Shown here: positions 1 through 10,344 of the stretch, piece by piece
Position numbering within the stretch: position 1 is the stretch's first letter
Layout: the number at the start of each line of letters is the position of its first letter
NCBI GenBank assembly: GCA_025766275.1
Contig: JAFKAC010000008.1
Span: forward strand, 868,001 to 932,000
Direction of reading: 5' to 3'
Source of the DNA: Lactarius indigo
Lineage: Eukaryota > Basidiomycota > Agaricomycetes > Russulales > Russulaceae
Length of the DNA stretch: 64,000 nucleotides
Made by a program: the position numbers and the translations under genes
The notes under the pieces: model-generated
The model's database searches: none
Told to the model about the DNA's origin: nothing
What the model saw: only the letters and a program-made list of their open reading frames with translations

Positions 1-2183
1 TTGTCCTTTACGAAGTTTCCAAGCGCGGTTTTAAACGAAGGGTAGCGGTCGGAGAGATCGCGGGCAAGAGTAGTGAAGAAGTGATAAGGTTTGGGTTGCT
101 CCTTCCGCAAAAAGATGAAGGATGATGTAAGACGATGTATTTTGTCGAATGTACGTGCGATCTCGTGCGCGATGCATGACTTTCCCGTGCCCGCTTGCCC
201 GAAAAGAACCAGACAGCGCTCAGAAGCGGGATCATTCACCCAATTGACAATGAAATCCAGGAAGGCCGTACGTGTTCCCGCAAGACAGCCTTTGTCGGGT
301 GTGAATCGCGAGCCTGTCCCGTACGGGATTTCTCTGATTTTTGCATCTATTTCTGTGACAATCCTCAGATCGATCACTCTTAGGGTATTAGGACTACGTA
401 CCAGTGTCTGAGAGTTGATTTGACACCCACTTCAGCTGGGTAGCCATACCGTCCAGCCGACTTAACATCCTGCCGACATCGGCCGAAATTATTCCCACAT
501 CGTCCAAAATCTGGAGTGCAGTTATCTGTGTGGTCATAGTGGCCTCACCCAAGAGAGCTTTGTGGAGTTCGAGAAGAGTGCTTCGGAAATCCTCGATCTT
601 TTTGTCCACTTGGCCACCAGCATTCATCAATATCCGCTTCCCTGAAAACCCCATGTTTACGTCGCCCACCGAAATGGTAAAAATTACGTACATAGTTGCG
701 AGTTCTTCGCGTACGATCGAATAAAGTCACAACAATTACACACGTGCTGCAACATGAGCGTAAGGATTTGCGCCTGCCTGGGAACACGCTCGATCGTTTT
801 GAAACGGTCTTCCCGGTTCGTGAAATCAAACGCATCGTGCACGGCAGAAAGCAAGGTTCGGATGTTGTCATCACGTTGAAACTGTTCTAGGAGTGTCTAG
901 CATTCAAATAAACACGATATGAGTATTTCAATCCGCTATTAGAGCGCAAACAGATTACCTTGGGGATCGCAAAAAGTAGACCATATGCCATCTTCGCATA
1001 TGGGTGAAGCTGAGGACCAAATTCTGCTCAATGGAGGATCTGCAAAAAGAATATCGCACGCACCCCCGCAACTGAGCTCACGGTATCCATCACCCACTTG
1101 ATCCTCTCAAGAGCACCTTCCAATGTATTCGAGAGATTAATACTCGTCATAGCTTTGTCGGCGTCATGGAGAGCATTCTCGGCAGGTAACATTCCCGCTC
1201 GTCGATCAGCCGCTGATGGAAGGGTGCTCATATCGCTGGGAAGGCAAACTGTTGGAGATGAGCGTAATTCAGAGCCTGTGGCGACGGTGACGGTGGGTCG
1301 AGTGGTGTCCGCGGAGACCTGGGCCATAGAGCGGTTCGCATCTTCATCGAGGGGCAAATCGTTGACTTCGGCCAATCGGTGATTGGTGGCATTAATGGGC
1401 AAGACCTGATAGGAAGTAGTGTTCGGCGACACGATGACCGTCAAGTAGAGTGTGACTGGCTCGATCAACTTTCCAGCCCATCTGTCGCTATTGGTGAGAG
1501 TGAAAGGAAAGTCTGCACCCGAGATGTTCAGCCAGTCGAACAAGCTTAATCTCTCATAAGAAACGAACCAGTTTGGGACTCGACAAGCACCATCTCATAC
1601 CTCCCTATAAGGGTATCCCGACGTGCGAACCGCTCCGCATAAAGACGTAGTACAAGACGTGAAGGCGGTTGTACAATGCTGAACAGAACTCTGAGATGAA
1701 ATAGATGACTAAAAAAAAAGCATGCCTTACCAGGCACCAAGGTTCTCGTTCCATTGCACCGTCGCTCCCTTAGTCCGAACGCTTGACGTCTTCTTTTTTA
1801 TCGCCTGGTTGGTTACAGTAACAAAAAACTTGAGGCCAAAGAGATTCTTGACATGGGGAACATTATGCGCTCGGAGGACTAAAAGTGATATTAACATTTA
1901 TTGCGGGGTCACTGAGTCAGGAGTCAATTACCGGTGACCTCGACACGTAGGCTTTCCTGCGATTCGGCGGTTTGAGGTCTATTCAACGACAGTTCTCAGA
2001 CAGTTCTTGACCGAGTATCGGAACACGAAAAGGGATTGACGCACCCTCTCCCTGCATTTTGCGGTGCTGAGGGACCAGGGCTGGAGTAGTATGGGTCACT
2101 ATTAAGAAAATCACGGGTCGATGGCTATTTACGCACGAATTCAAAAGTATTTGCGGGTTCTCCACATCTTGTGCAGCGGCCAT
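1..2183 (-). CDS. C2-NACHT STAND/NLR-like protein, 5' part (cut by window edge)
   Basis: This is the N-terminal part of an NLR-like STAND NTPase, the fungal class linked to non-self recognition and regulated cell death. The start MAAAQDVENPQ at 2183 is followed by short exons encoding a C2-like domain (conserved VLRAHNVP, then FFVTVTNQ and VQWNENLG), a linker, a helical region ([11 protein letters not shown]) and the beginning of a NACHT domain. Its P-loop GQAGTGKS lies at about 190-215. The gene runs off the left edge, so the rest of the NACHT domain and any repeat domain are not visible. It closely matches the gene starting at 46260 in opposite orientation, about nine bases in ten by eye in the NACHT part. 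Introns are short, some under 45 bp. Whether the complete gene is functional cannot be judged here. Confidence 0.8.
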
Positions 2184-2750
2184 ACCGGACGGAAGAGGTT
2201 TCGGGATGTTGGATTCCCGAGTTAGAATTCAATTAGAACGTCTACTTTAGGTAACCCTGGCCCCGAGCTTGACGCTTTGCCCTCATGATCAGCGGCGGGT
2301 GCGGGCGGACCGCCGCCATATGGCAGGACCAGTCCGGGTGTCGCACGCTCCTACTCGTATCAGACGCAAATCACTTACGAAAAATGCTCGCTTGTAGTCT
2401 CAAGAGCCTTCTCCGTGGCGCGTACCCTGACCTCGGGCCCCGCATTGCCCTCAGCAAGCAAGCTGCGCGTACACCGTGGCCCACGTGAAGTTCATGAGAC
2501 CGCCACCTGCAGACCGATGCTTGGACCGATGTGCTACTAGCAGCTCCCTTGCTAGCTCCTTACGCTCATCCAAGGCGATAAAAGGTGTTACAATGGCGCG
2601 TTTCGCTGGAGAGGATGTTCGCAGGAACAGGGAAAGTTGTAGCGGACTGCATGGAACAACTCTTGGAACAACTAGTCAGACTGTCAAGCAGACTGTGGTA
2701 TTTCCACTAGCGACGCAAAGTCAATAGTCTCGATTGACAAGCAAGGTAAT
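1..2750 (-). repeat. Left arm of a large inverted duplication
   Basis: Reverse-complementing this stretch gives continuous similarity to about 45740-48430: the NLR promoter region, exons, introns and part of the NACHT domain. Similarity fades near 2745, just after a shared segment containing ttgacaagcaag. The left end is set by the window edge. I saw no terminal repeats or target-site duplication, so a segmental duplication is likelier than a transposon. Upstream of the ATG both arms also share an antisense reading frame containing WQDQSGCRTLLL. Confidence 0.8.
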
Positions 2751-3451
2751 GATAAGGAAGTGAAGACCCTTTATAGAACTGGACAGTAACCATTGACGGT
2801 AACTGGACCGCGACCCCAAAACTTTCTAACACGACTCGGACTGACCGCCGGTATCGGCCCCGGGGTGGGCGCTCCCTCGGAATCCGGGCCGAATTCAGCG
2901 CCCTCTACCATTTATGGAAACTGTATATTAGTCCCAAATAGAGCGCCCTCCAGGCTCACACTAACTTACAGTGACCAGCGCTGGAACTATGGCGGATAAT
3001 ATTTGATAGACTTGGAAGCTGGCCCGCTCTGATATAGCGTATAATCAACACACGAGTGTTGGTGTGTATCATCAATCCACTGGAAAAAGCAGGCGGATAA
3101 GCAATCTGCCGATGCGGGCGAGCTAAGCTGCTCTATCGTCACGCCTAGCGATCATATTGCCATGTGGCTTGGGTATTATGAAGTATTTCAACGCAAGCAC
3201 ATGACATCTAGGATCTAAGCACCGAGCAGTTCAGGGCGAAACTCTGCCTGATAACGTGTTGGTCATCGGCGATGCCCTACTATCAACATAGCCAAGTCCG
3301 TCCGTGCGATCAGACGGTAGGGGACATACACGTGTAGCTTGGACTTGGACTCCTCTGAACAGTGACCGACCCAAACTCCTCTCTGTGGTAAACGATCCTT
3401 CGAGAGACCTGGCCGAGCTCCTGCGGAACATCTCAAAGCAGCAGGCGATGC
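2751..3451. other. Intergenic, no gene recognised
   Basis: This stretch lies between the end of the duplicated arm and the stop codon of the VPS9 gene. Reading frames here are short and not conserved with anything I recognise. It probably holds the VPS9 3' UTR at its right end. Confidence 0.5.
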
Positions 3452-5969
3452 TCAATTCCCGCCACTTCCGATCTCCAACAGTGCTTCGATACTCCGCCCC
3501 AGATCTCCCTCGTTTGCTTCGAGTACCCATTCGATGACTTCCTGGTCTACTGTTGGGAAGATCTGGATTAGCGTCCCGCGTGCGGCATCTGCAGCACGCG
3601 TATGTGCAGCGTCGATCTCGGCTTGCAAGCCCGAAATGTCCAGTCCGGCGGTGGGGGTGCCAGTCCTAGAGGTAGGATAGTTATTCTGCGGAAGTGCCAG
3701 CGTCTGTGCCTGGGCTGAGTATCGTCGAGGAGTGTCGTCTGGAGGCATATGTGACACTGGGGGTCGACTGACAGACGGTGACGGTGACGGGGAGGTGCGC
3801 CTCACCCAGGGTTTATATGGCGCTTGTGGTACGGATGGGTCTTGGACAGAAGACTTCAAGAGTGTAGTTGCGGGCGTTTGTGGTGGTGTAAACTGCGAAA
3901 CAATAGCCTCTTCGGCGCCGTCCAGAGCCTCGCTGAAGATACGACCGATGGCACTCAACGGTTTCGAAAGCGAATCTCCCGTGCGCTGCAGAAGTCGCCG
4001 TGCGTCTATGCTTGGCAGAGCGAGCGGTGTCGCTGGTTCTTCTCCCGCGTGGAGAGACTGGCGTAGTGAAGGCGCGGGAGATGGTACTGGAATAGGGTTG
4101 GCAGGCGGACGGTTGACGGCGGATAGGTTCGGATTGACGGAAGGTGAGGAAGAACCGGAGGAAGAAGATGACGACGGTAAAGGCGGAGACTGCGAGCGGG
4201 AGGATGGCAGTGTTTGGATGGCAGCCTCGACGTTCCTGCGAGAATTGTTATAACCAAGGAAAGTAAGAAGTTGCGAACACGTACTTCTCGAATTCCTCTT
4301 GGGTAATACCGGATAGTGAAGTATGGTCCATGGTTTCAATAAACGAGACTGCCCCCATCTGCGGGAATGAGTCCTGAGTCGGCAGCTTTTCGGTAGAGGC
4401 GTGACGTACTAAGCTAGATAAGTAGTAGCCAGCTTCGCTTTGCAACTTTGTAGGATTTCGGAACCGATTGATGAACCTGTGATACTGAGCCCAAGTAGGA
4501 CCTTCGTAGGAATGGTAGACCTACTCGACATTCGATAGCAAGTGCTCGGGGTTGGCCTTGAGGACAACATAAATTAGTATAGGGACAAAAGTATCAGCAC
4601 TCTCTTCAGAGTTCAAGTGCCGTATTAGACCTAAAATCAGTTTAAGATGTTATATCTATGACCTGGGACAATGCAACCGACCGAAGATAACTTTGCAGCA
4701 ATTCAAGATGCAGATCAACTTATCTCGCGGGGCTTTATAGTGATTAATTTTAACTAGTTCTATCGTAGGTTAGTATAGAGGGCGACGGGGATAAGGCTGT
4801 GCGAACCTTGTTGTGCAAATAATAAAAAACCATTCGAGCCTTCTGCGGTAGGGAACATCAAGGTGCGAGGGTTCAATCCAGCCAAAAAGCGCGATTCGCT
4901 GCCCTAGAACGCGGTCGCGCTCCAGATCATCGGTCGTTATTGGTCGTGGGGGATTTGAATGTGCGATTTGTGGTGTGAAAGTGCTGAAGCAATCGTGACG
5001 AGAAGGACGAGAGAGAGGGACGAAAACTCGTACTAGTCATACAGCCGATTCATCACGAGCTTCTCCATGCCTTCCATCGCGTTGTCAAATTCTGAATCCG
5101 AGGCCAACTTCCAGATATCGGCCTCCCGCATCTTTTGTGAGATGAACTGTAACAATCATAGGATGAGTCCGGCAAGCGGAATATAAGAGAGCGACGCCCC
5201 ACGTTGAGGAAGTCGTTGATCAGTTTGACCTGGTCTGTGACCGTGAATGTCCGCTTGGCAAAGTTGCTTAGAAATCTGAAGAAATACGAAGTTCAAAAGT
5301 GCTAATCTTAGGACCAGGTCATAGATATAGGGGGACGCACGATCGCAGGTAACGAGCGACGGGTTCGGCACTCTTGGTCTTCATCTGATCTAGGAACTTT
5401 TGGAAGTCGAACTGCGGATCCTTATCCTTTCCCACAAGTCGCTCCTGCGAGGGATCGTTTCTTCGCAGAGCGCTATGCACGACTTGCGTGGGGAGGGTCG
5501 CGGCGTCCATCTTGGGCGATCCACGGGTCTCGATCTGGGCGTCTTGTTGCGCAGCAAATGACACCGGGTGTACCGGTGTCTGCACGACCGTGGCAGTGTC
5601 CAAGGACTGCGGCCGCACTCTTGAGCCAGCGACGAGGGACATGCTCACGTTGGGGAGGGAAGGAAGGGCGAATGAACGTGCGAGCGAGGAGAAGGAAGGA
5701 AAGGTCGAGGACGTGGGATTCCCGGATTCCTGTGGTACAGGGTCTTGCTTTGGAGGTACGGGTAAAGGATGTCCCTCCGCACTCGCCCAAGCTTCGCGAG
5801 CGCTCTGTTCTTCGTGGTGCGCCAGCGGATCGAATGCATTGAGGATATCTGCGTGTGCGGATGTAGGTTCCAGTGTATGATCATCTTCTGCCTCGATCCC
5901 TTCTGAGGCTATATCCTCAAGCACGTTGGGGCTTGGGGTATGGAGAGGTTGAGGCGCTAAAGGTGGCAT
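3452..5969 (-). CDS. VPS9: VPS9-domain Rab5 guanine nucleotide exchange factor with CUE domain
   Basis: Vps9 activates Rab5/Vps21 GTPases on early endosomes and drives endosome and vacuole traffic. The chosen start is [12 protein letters not shown] at 5969, followed by a disordered 170-residue N-terminus. A helical bundle comes next ([21 protein letters not shown], then [15 protein letters not shown]), then the VPS9 core: [70 protein letters not shown]. After a proline/serine-rich linker a CUE ubiquitin-binding domain closes the protein ([20 protein letters not shown]). Several introns of about 50 bp are precise, for example the one inside NVE/FINRF at about 4481-4528. No frameshift was needed, so the gene looks intact. 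VPS25, another endosomal gene, lies 15 kb away; this may be coincidence. Confidence 0.9.
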
Positions 5970-6611
5970 TTTCACGCTATCGCTTCCACGGGTTGGGCAC
6001 TGGTGAAAGACTTGAAGATGGCAAAGAATCAACGGATGGGGGCTTCATGGTGAGCGAACAGATGGACAGTGAGAATCGCGGCTAACCGCAGCAGCGGGCA
6101 ATGCTTGTCTAATTTGCAAAAGATAATCCTCAGTCAGGCGCCGCCACTGCACCGTCTCAAATAGGCTGACCTCGGCACCGCCCCGCAAACCCCGGTTCCG
6201 CCTCGGTCGACCTGCTGCCGGATATGCGGACTGGAACACGCCTACCGTGACGCTGGTGTGCTTCCTTAAGGCCTCGCCACGTTTCTATTTTGATATGCGT
6301 GGCGAAGGTGTGGTGTATTGGCATTTCCTAGCGTGTTACCAACACCCTAGTCTCTGCTTTTGAAACGGGATCTATTTCTTTCCGACCAGGAGTTTATAAT
6401 CCGATTCTTGAGAGTTGACTGTAAGCATGGGTCAACAACAGAACATCACCAGAAGTGCAGAAGGACAGTTGTCACCCCACCCGCCGGCTGTGTGGACTAT
6501 TCAGCTACCATAGTTGGTTTACTGGCAGATAATACAAAGGGCAAGCTATTCCCGGTTTCGATATTTCGATTTCAAGTAGTATGGTACCTCGAAAGCTATG
6601 TACACTAGAGT
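5970..6611. other. Intergenic: VPS9 promoter side and 3' flank of DUF6535 gene
   Basis: VPS9 transcribes leftward from 5969 and the DUF6535 gene ends at 6612, so this holds the VPS9 promoter and the neighbour's 3' UTR. I see no conserved coding frame or RNA gene. Confidence 0.5.
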
Positions 6612-8538
6612 CTACTGGTGACTCGGTTCGGAACATTGACGGTACATATTTCCCCTCTGGAGAATAAGAGAATGGTCGTCTGTGGACGCAGTAAGATGGT
6701 GGAGTGCGGAAGTTGTGTGCGTGTGTAAGGGAATATAGACGGTACGAAGGAGGCAGAGTATACGGGTTGCATTCGATTGTTTCATCCAAGATGCTTGCGC
6801 CTGGTCCTGCGCCACGCCGACGAGTTCATTCCACAAAGCGCAGAATTCGTTTCGCAGTTCGGGTGTAATATCCACGACTTGCAGATTTCGGGCTTCAATC
6901 AAAGCATTATGCCAAATTCTCCCACGCTCAAACTGGTCGCTGTCCTTGAGCCGAGACTCTTTCAAATGCCGGGTGAGGTATGTGAGGTTACGGAGTCGTA
7001 TGCTGTTACCCGGATGTTGGTTTGCCTCTATACCCAGATGGTCCCGAACGATGGCAGTCCAATTGTCGTCGTAGTTGCGTACGCGATTGATAGCGATAGC
7101 TACTATGCATCGTGCGTAGTCCTTTACCCACAAATCGGTGTTATTGTGTTGCGATTGTGCGAGGGCGAGGCGAACAAAATCGGCGCAACCGAACATGTTA
7201 GAATCCGAGGTAGCCAGGAGGGCCCGTTGGAAAGTGCATTGAAGGAGTAACGGATCTGCGGTTATCGCCCTCAGGCAATTCTTGATCTGCTCATGTTTTG
7301 CGGTTTCGTCGAGTAGATTAGATGACAGAATGTGATCCATAAACGGTATTATCGAACTAGGGAGTTGCTTGGAATTGAGTTGTTCGAAAGTGTGTTTATC
7401 CCTCTTCACCCTTGATGATGCGTAGAACCCGGGAATACTGGAAAGGAACTGCGCCATGTCACGATCCCCATCTAGGGAGCTAAAGGTCCGCAAGAGGATG
7501 GCAGTATCGAGGTACGAAGAATGAGCGTGAGCAAGGTTCTCTGCTTCCTCCGTCATGTCTTTCGGTATCCGCTGGTAGTAACTCCGAAACGATTTCCGAA
7601 TGCCCTCCGCAATTTCAGGACCCTGAGTAACACAAGGTGGTGAAATAGCGGATACCGAGTACCAGTGAGCTAAAGCTCATCGAGAATATCCAGATGAGCC
7701 TGGTTAGTGGAGTGTAGTATGGGCTGTCGCGAGAAATGATCGAGGCAAAGCTAACGTATAGATACAGAAGGGTGCTGGCCCCAGCGCACGCGCCCACCAT
7801 CTTTGCCACGAAGTGATCAAAGGTGGATAAATATACGACAAACCCTGCGAGGAACAGAAAAACAGAGATGTGGAGGAGAGTGGGTAAGAGCTCAGCCATC
7901 CACCGTAGACGTATTAGCCTCTTCAGTCCTTGTAGCATGAGCTCACGTATCCGGGCACGTTTCTGTGGGTCATCGCCTCTCTGGGTGATACGTAGGTATC
8001 GACGAGCCCACTGTTGCAGCAGCGTGGCCAACAACGCACAGGTAAGACTGATCACAAGGCTGAGGGACCAGAGCGTGCTGACCCATATGGCGGTCGTCGG
8101 GGGCACAAAGGCAGCTGGATCGGGAGGAAAGTAGGATGGACGACACATTCGAACCGGGGGTGAGCTGATATATGTGGGCGAGATAGAAGGCTGAGGCATC
8201 TTGAGAGTTTGGCTGAAGGTTCTGAAGCGACCCTACGAGGAGTTGCGCCACGGCTGCTGAAAACAAACCGGTCTACAAATGGGGGTCATGTCCAGCGGAA
8301 AGGCAAGCTTGTTGTTCACGTACGAAGACGAGAATACCTTCGGCGTCACCTTTCCAGCTCTCGGCCATCTTCTCATCATGCACCTTCGCCCTTTCATTGT
8401 ACATAGAAAACAGAGAATCAGAGCTGTCAGCGAGCTTGGGTCGGCTGTGGATGTCTGGAGGTTCTCATTAGATTGACGCCTCCGAAGATCCCAGATGTAG
8501 GAAGAAGACCTACCCACATCAACTCCTCCTTCGGCCAT
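6612..8538 (-). CDS. DUF6535 transmembrane protein (copy 1), one apparent frameshift
   Basis: This belongs to the Agaricomycete DUF6535 family, membrane proteins of unknown function. Exon 1 (8538-8514, MAEGGVDV) joins LFSMYNERAKVHDEKMAESW, then the DUF6535 core (GLFSAAVAQLLVGSLQNLQP, NSQDASAFYLAHIYQL). Hydrophobic segments follow: LWSLSLVISLTCALLATLL, then LLHISVFLFLAGFVVYLS, then a third after MVGACAGAS. The C-terminal half is soluble and helical (SIPGFYASSRVKRD, ADPLLLQCTFQRALL, FCALWNELVGVAQ). Introns at 8513-8455 and 8323-8273 are well defined, and a short intron of about 40 bp precedes GPEIAEGIRKSF. One single-base frame change is needed near 8125-8150, between HIYQLTPGSNVSS and PSYFPPDPAAF; it may be a sequence error. 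The paralogue at 10.3-12.7 kb points the other way. Confidence 0.75.
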
Positions 8539-9134
8539 TGCAACTAGAAGAAGTATATGCACGAAGGCGAAGGTGTAGGCCGTGTAGGTCTAATCAAGAG
8601 GTCGGATCCGGTAGATATGGAGGACGAGACTTATGAAAGGCACAAGCCTGGGCATAGATCGGCCTTTTCATGACCTTTTCACGGCGAACATTACAGTAAT
8701 AAACCCCTTACATACTTAATTTGAATGAGTTGGCTCTTTCCTGGCCTTAAGAAAACCTCAGTGAAAAATATACAGAGTGTGAAAATGCGGCGGTCGCTTC
8801 TTCCACTTCCAAAGTTCGGATCGTTTGGATGATAGCACAGCGCGGTAAGCACGTCAAATCTATCCAACTGCAGTGGGTTCCGATCAATGTCAGTTGCCAG
8901 TTGACGCGTTGACAGTCCTGGCATATGTTCAGGAACGTGCATAGCACTGTACGAGAACAAGAAAAGAACCACCTGCCAACCATTTTAGTCCCACTTAGAG
9001 CACATACTGGCAGTACGATCTCACAGTAGCATACTAATAAGGTTTCTCTCGTGCTCTTCTCTTCAAATTTCTCGACACGCTAGCACGCATAAACATCCCT
9101 TCTACTTCTGGGTCTTCTCTCCAATTCTCTCGGC
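8539..9134. promoter_or_regulatory. Divergent intergenic region with CT-rich leader
   Basis: The region separates the leftward DUF6535 gene from the rightward small gene at 9135. The last 90 bases before 9135 are rich in CT and TTC runs, typical of fungal promoters and 5' leaders near transcription starts. Minus-strand reading frames at 8691-8983 resemble nothing I know. Confidence 0.4.
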
Positions 9135-9559
9135 ATGTCTCAACTATCCAAGAAAGATAAGAAGGTCGTGAAGAGATGGTGGAAATGCTGCGCGACATTT
9201 ATTCACGGGAAAGGGTACATCCTCGATAAATACAGTCCCTCCCTAATACCTTCCCATCTTCCCGAGACATGTAGGAGCTTCCAAGAGATAGTGAACGCGG
9301 GAGCCATTATTGTAAGGTGCTGTTATTCTCTCTCTTAGTCCTTCCTGCTCATCTGTGGCAGTCAGTGACGGCCAAACGCAACGGCGACAAGCGTCCTGTT
9401 GAGCTCACGTTAGTGAAGGGTGCAAGAGACGATGCGCAAGGCGACGTGACATATTTCGATGTGCCGGCTAATCGTGGGTCTCATATCCTCATGGTGACCC
9501 CTATTAGTATACCCTCTCAGCCGTTGTGGAAGCGGCTATTTAGCCCGCGATCATCATGA
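9135..9559 (+). CDS. Small hypothetical protein, two exons
   Basis: I do not recognise this gene. The start MSQLSKKDKKVVKRWW follows a CT-rich leader. Exon 1 ends after NAGAII near 9310; an intron beginning gtaaggtgctg and ending catctgtggcag joins it in frame to SVTAKRNGDKRPVELTL. The product is about 125 residues, with a basic N-terminus and a C-terminal half of mixed polar strand-like sequence (DVTYFDVPANRGSHILMVT). There is no signal peptide or membrane segment. It sits between two DUF6535 genes. A second intron near 9507 is possible, so the C-terminus is uncertain. Support rests on start context, splice-frame agreement and coding-like composition. Confidence 0.5.
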
Positions 9560-10344
9560 ACTCGAGGCATGGGCCAGTATTTCTTTGCGTCTAGTTGAAT
9601 GTTATATGACTAACCGCACAAGGTCACTAGTACTGCACAAGCCCAGCACTTCGTCAATCAATACATTATTGGAGTAGGGGAGGCTCAAGCGATGGTGATC
9701 TACTGGCACAAGACAAGGCAACAAGGACGAGGTTGCACCAGTGAGGCCTAGTGAGGTCTTGTAGGTAGAAAGTCATCTATGGTCAACGTAAAGATGTCTC
9801 TGGGGTTTTGTTCTCTTTTCACTACTTTCTTTTTCTTCAAATTCATTTTTCACTCCTTCACCATAGTTGGGAAGGTAAGTTACGAGGAATTACACGCACT
9901 GGAATCAGTCAATGTTCTCGTTTTGGTCAAGTTCCACGGCTGTGGGAAGATGAACTGTGGTGAGTTGATCCGTTCGCTCAAAGTCCATGTCCGATGCTGC
10001 CGCTTGTTCCTTGGCTTGTTCCTCGTTTTGCCACAGAACGGCACATCTCCTTACGATATGATATGCCGATGTTAGAACTTAGGGGTGACGAGGGGTGACA
10101 GGGATTGTTTGCGGATTGGAATCACTGAAAAATATGAATCATCACGGATTTCCAAAACTTCACGGCCAACACTCTTCCAGAAAGGGCAGCTTACAGTATT
10201 GTTTCTTGATTGTTTCCTACTGTAACCAAATGGGCCCTCCTCGGTTGATGGCGCCTCAGGCCTCAGGCCTCAGGTCTCAGCACCATGAACACCTTGCTGG
10301 TCAAATTGGTCAAAACCGGATGCAGTACACGAGCAGTCACGTGA
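9560..10344. other. Intergenic, no gene recognised
   Basis: AT-rich spacer with a T-rich run near 9820-9850 and a short local repeat (cctcaggcctcagg) near 10255. No conserved frame is visible. Confidence 0.45.

Noticed and set aside
2751..3230. Transposon remnant between the inverted arm and VPS9
   Set aside because: No terminal repeats, target duplication or transposase-like frame was visible.
3732..4253. Plus-strand frame of 173 residues
   Set aside because: Antisense shadow of the S/P-rich linker of VPS9, which has clear domain support on the minus strand.
4860..4900. tRNA-like B-box (gggttcaatccag)
   Set aside because: It lies inside a VPS9 exon ([10 protein letters not shown]) and no cloverleaf could be drawn around it.
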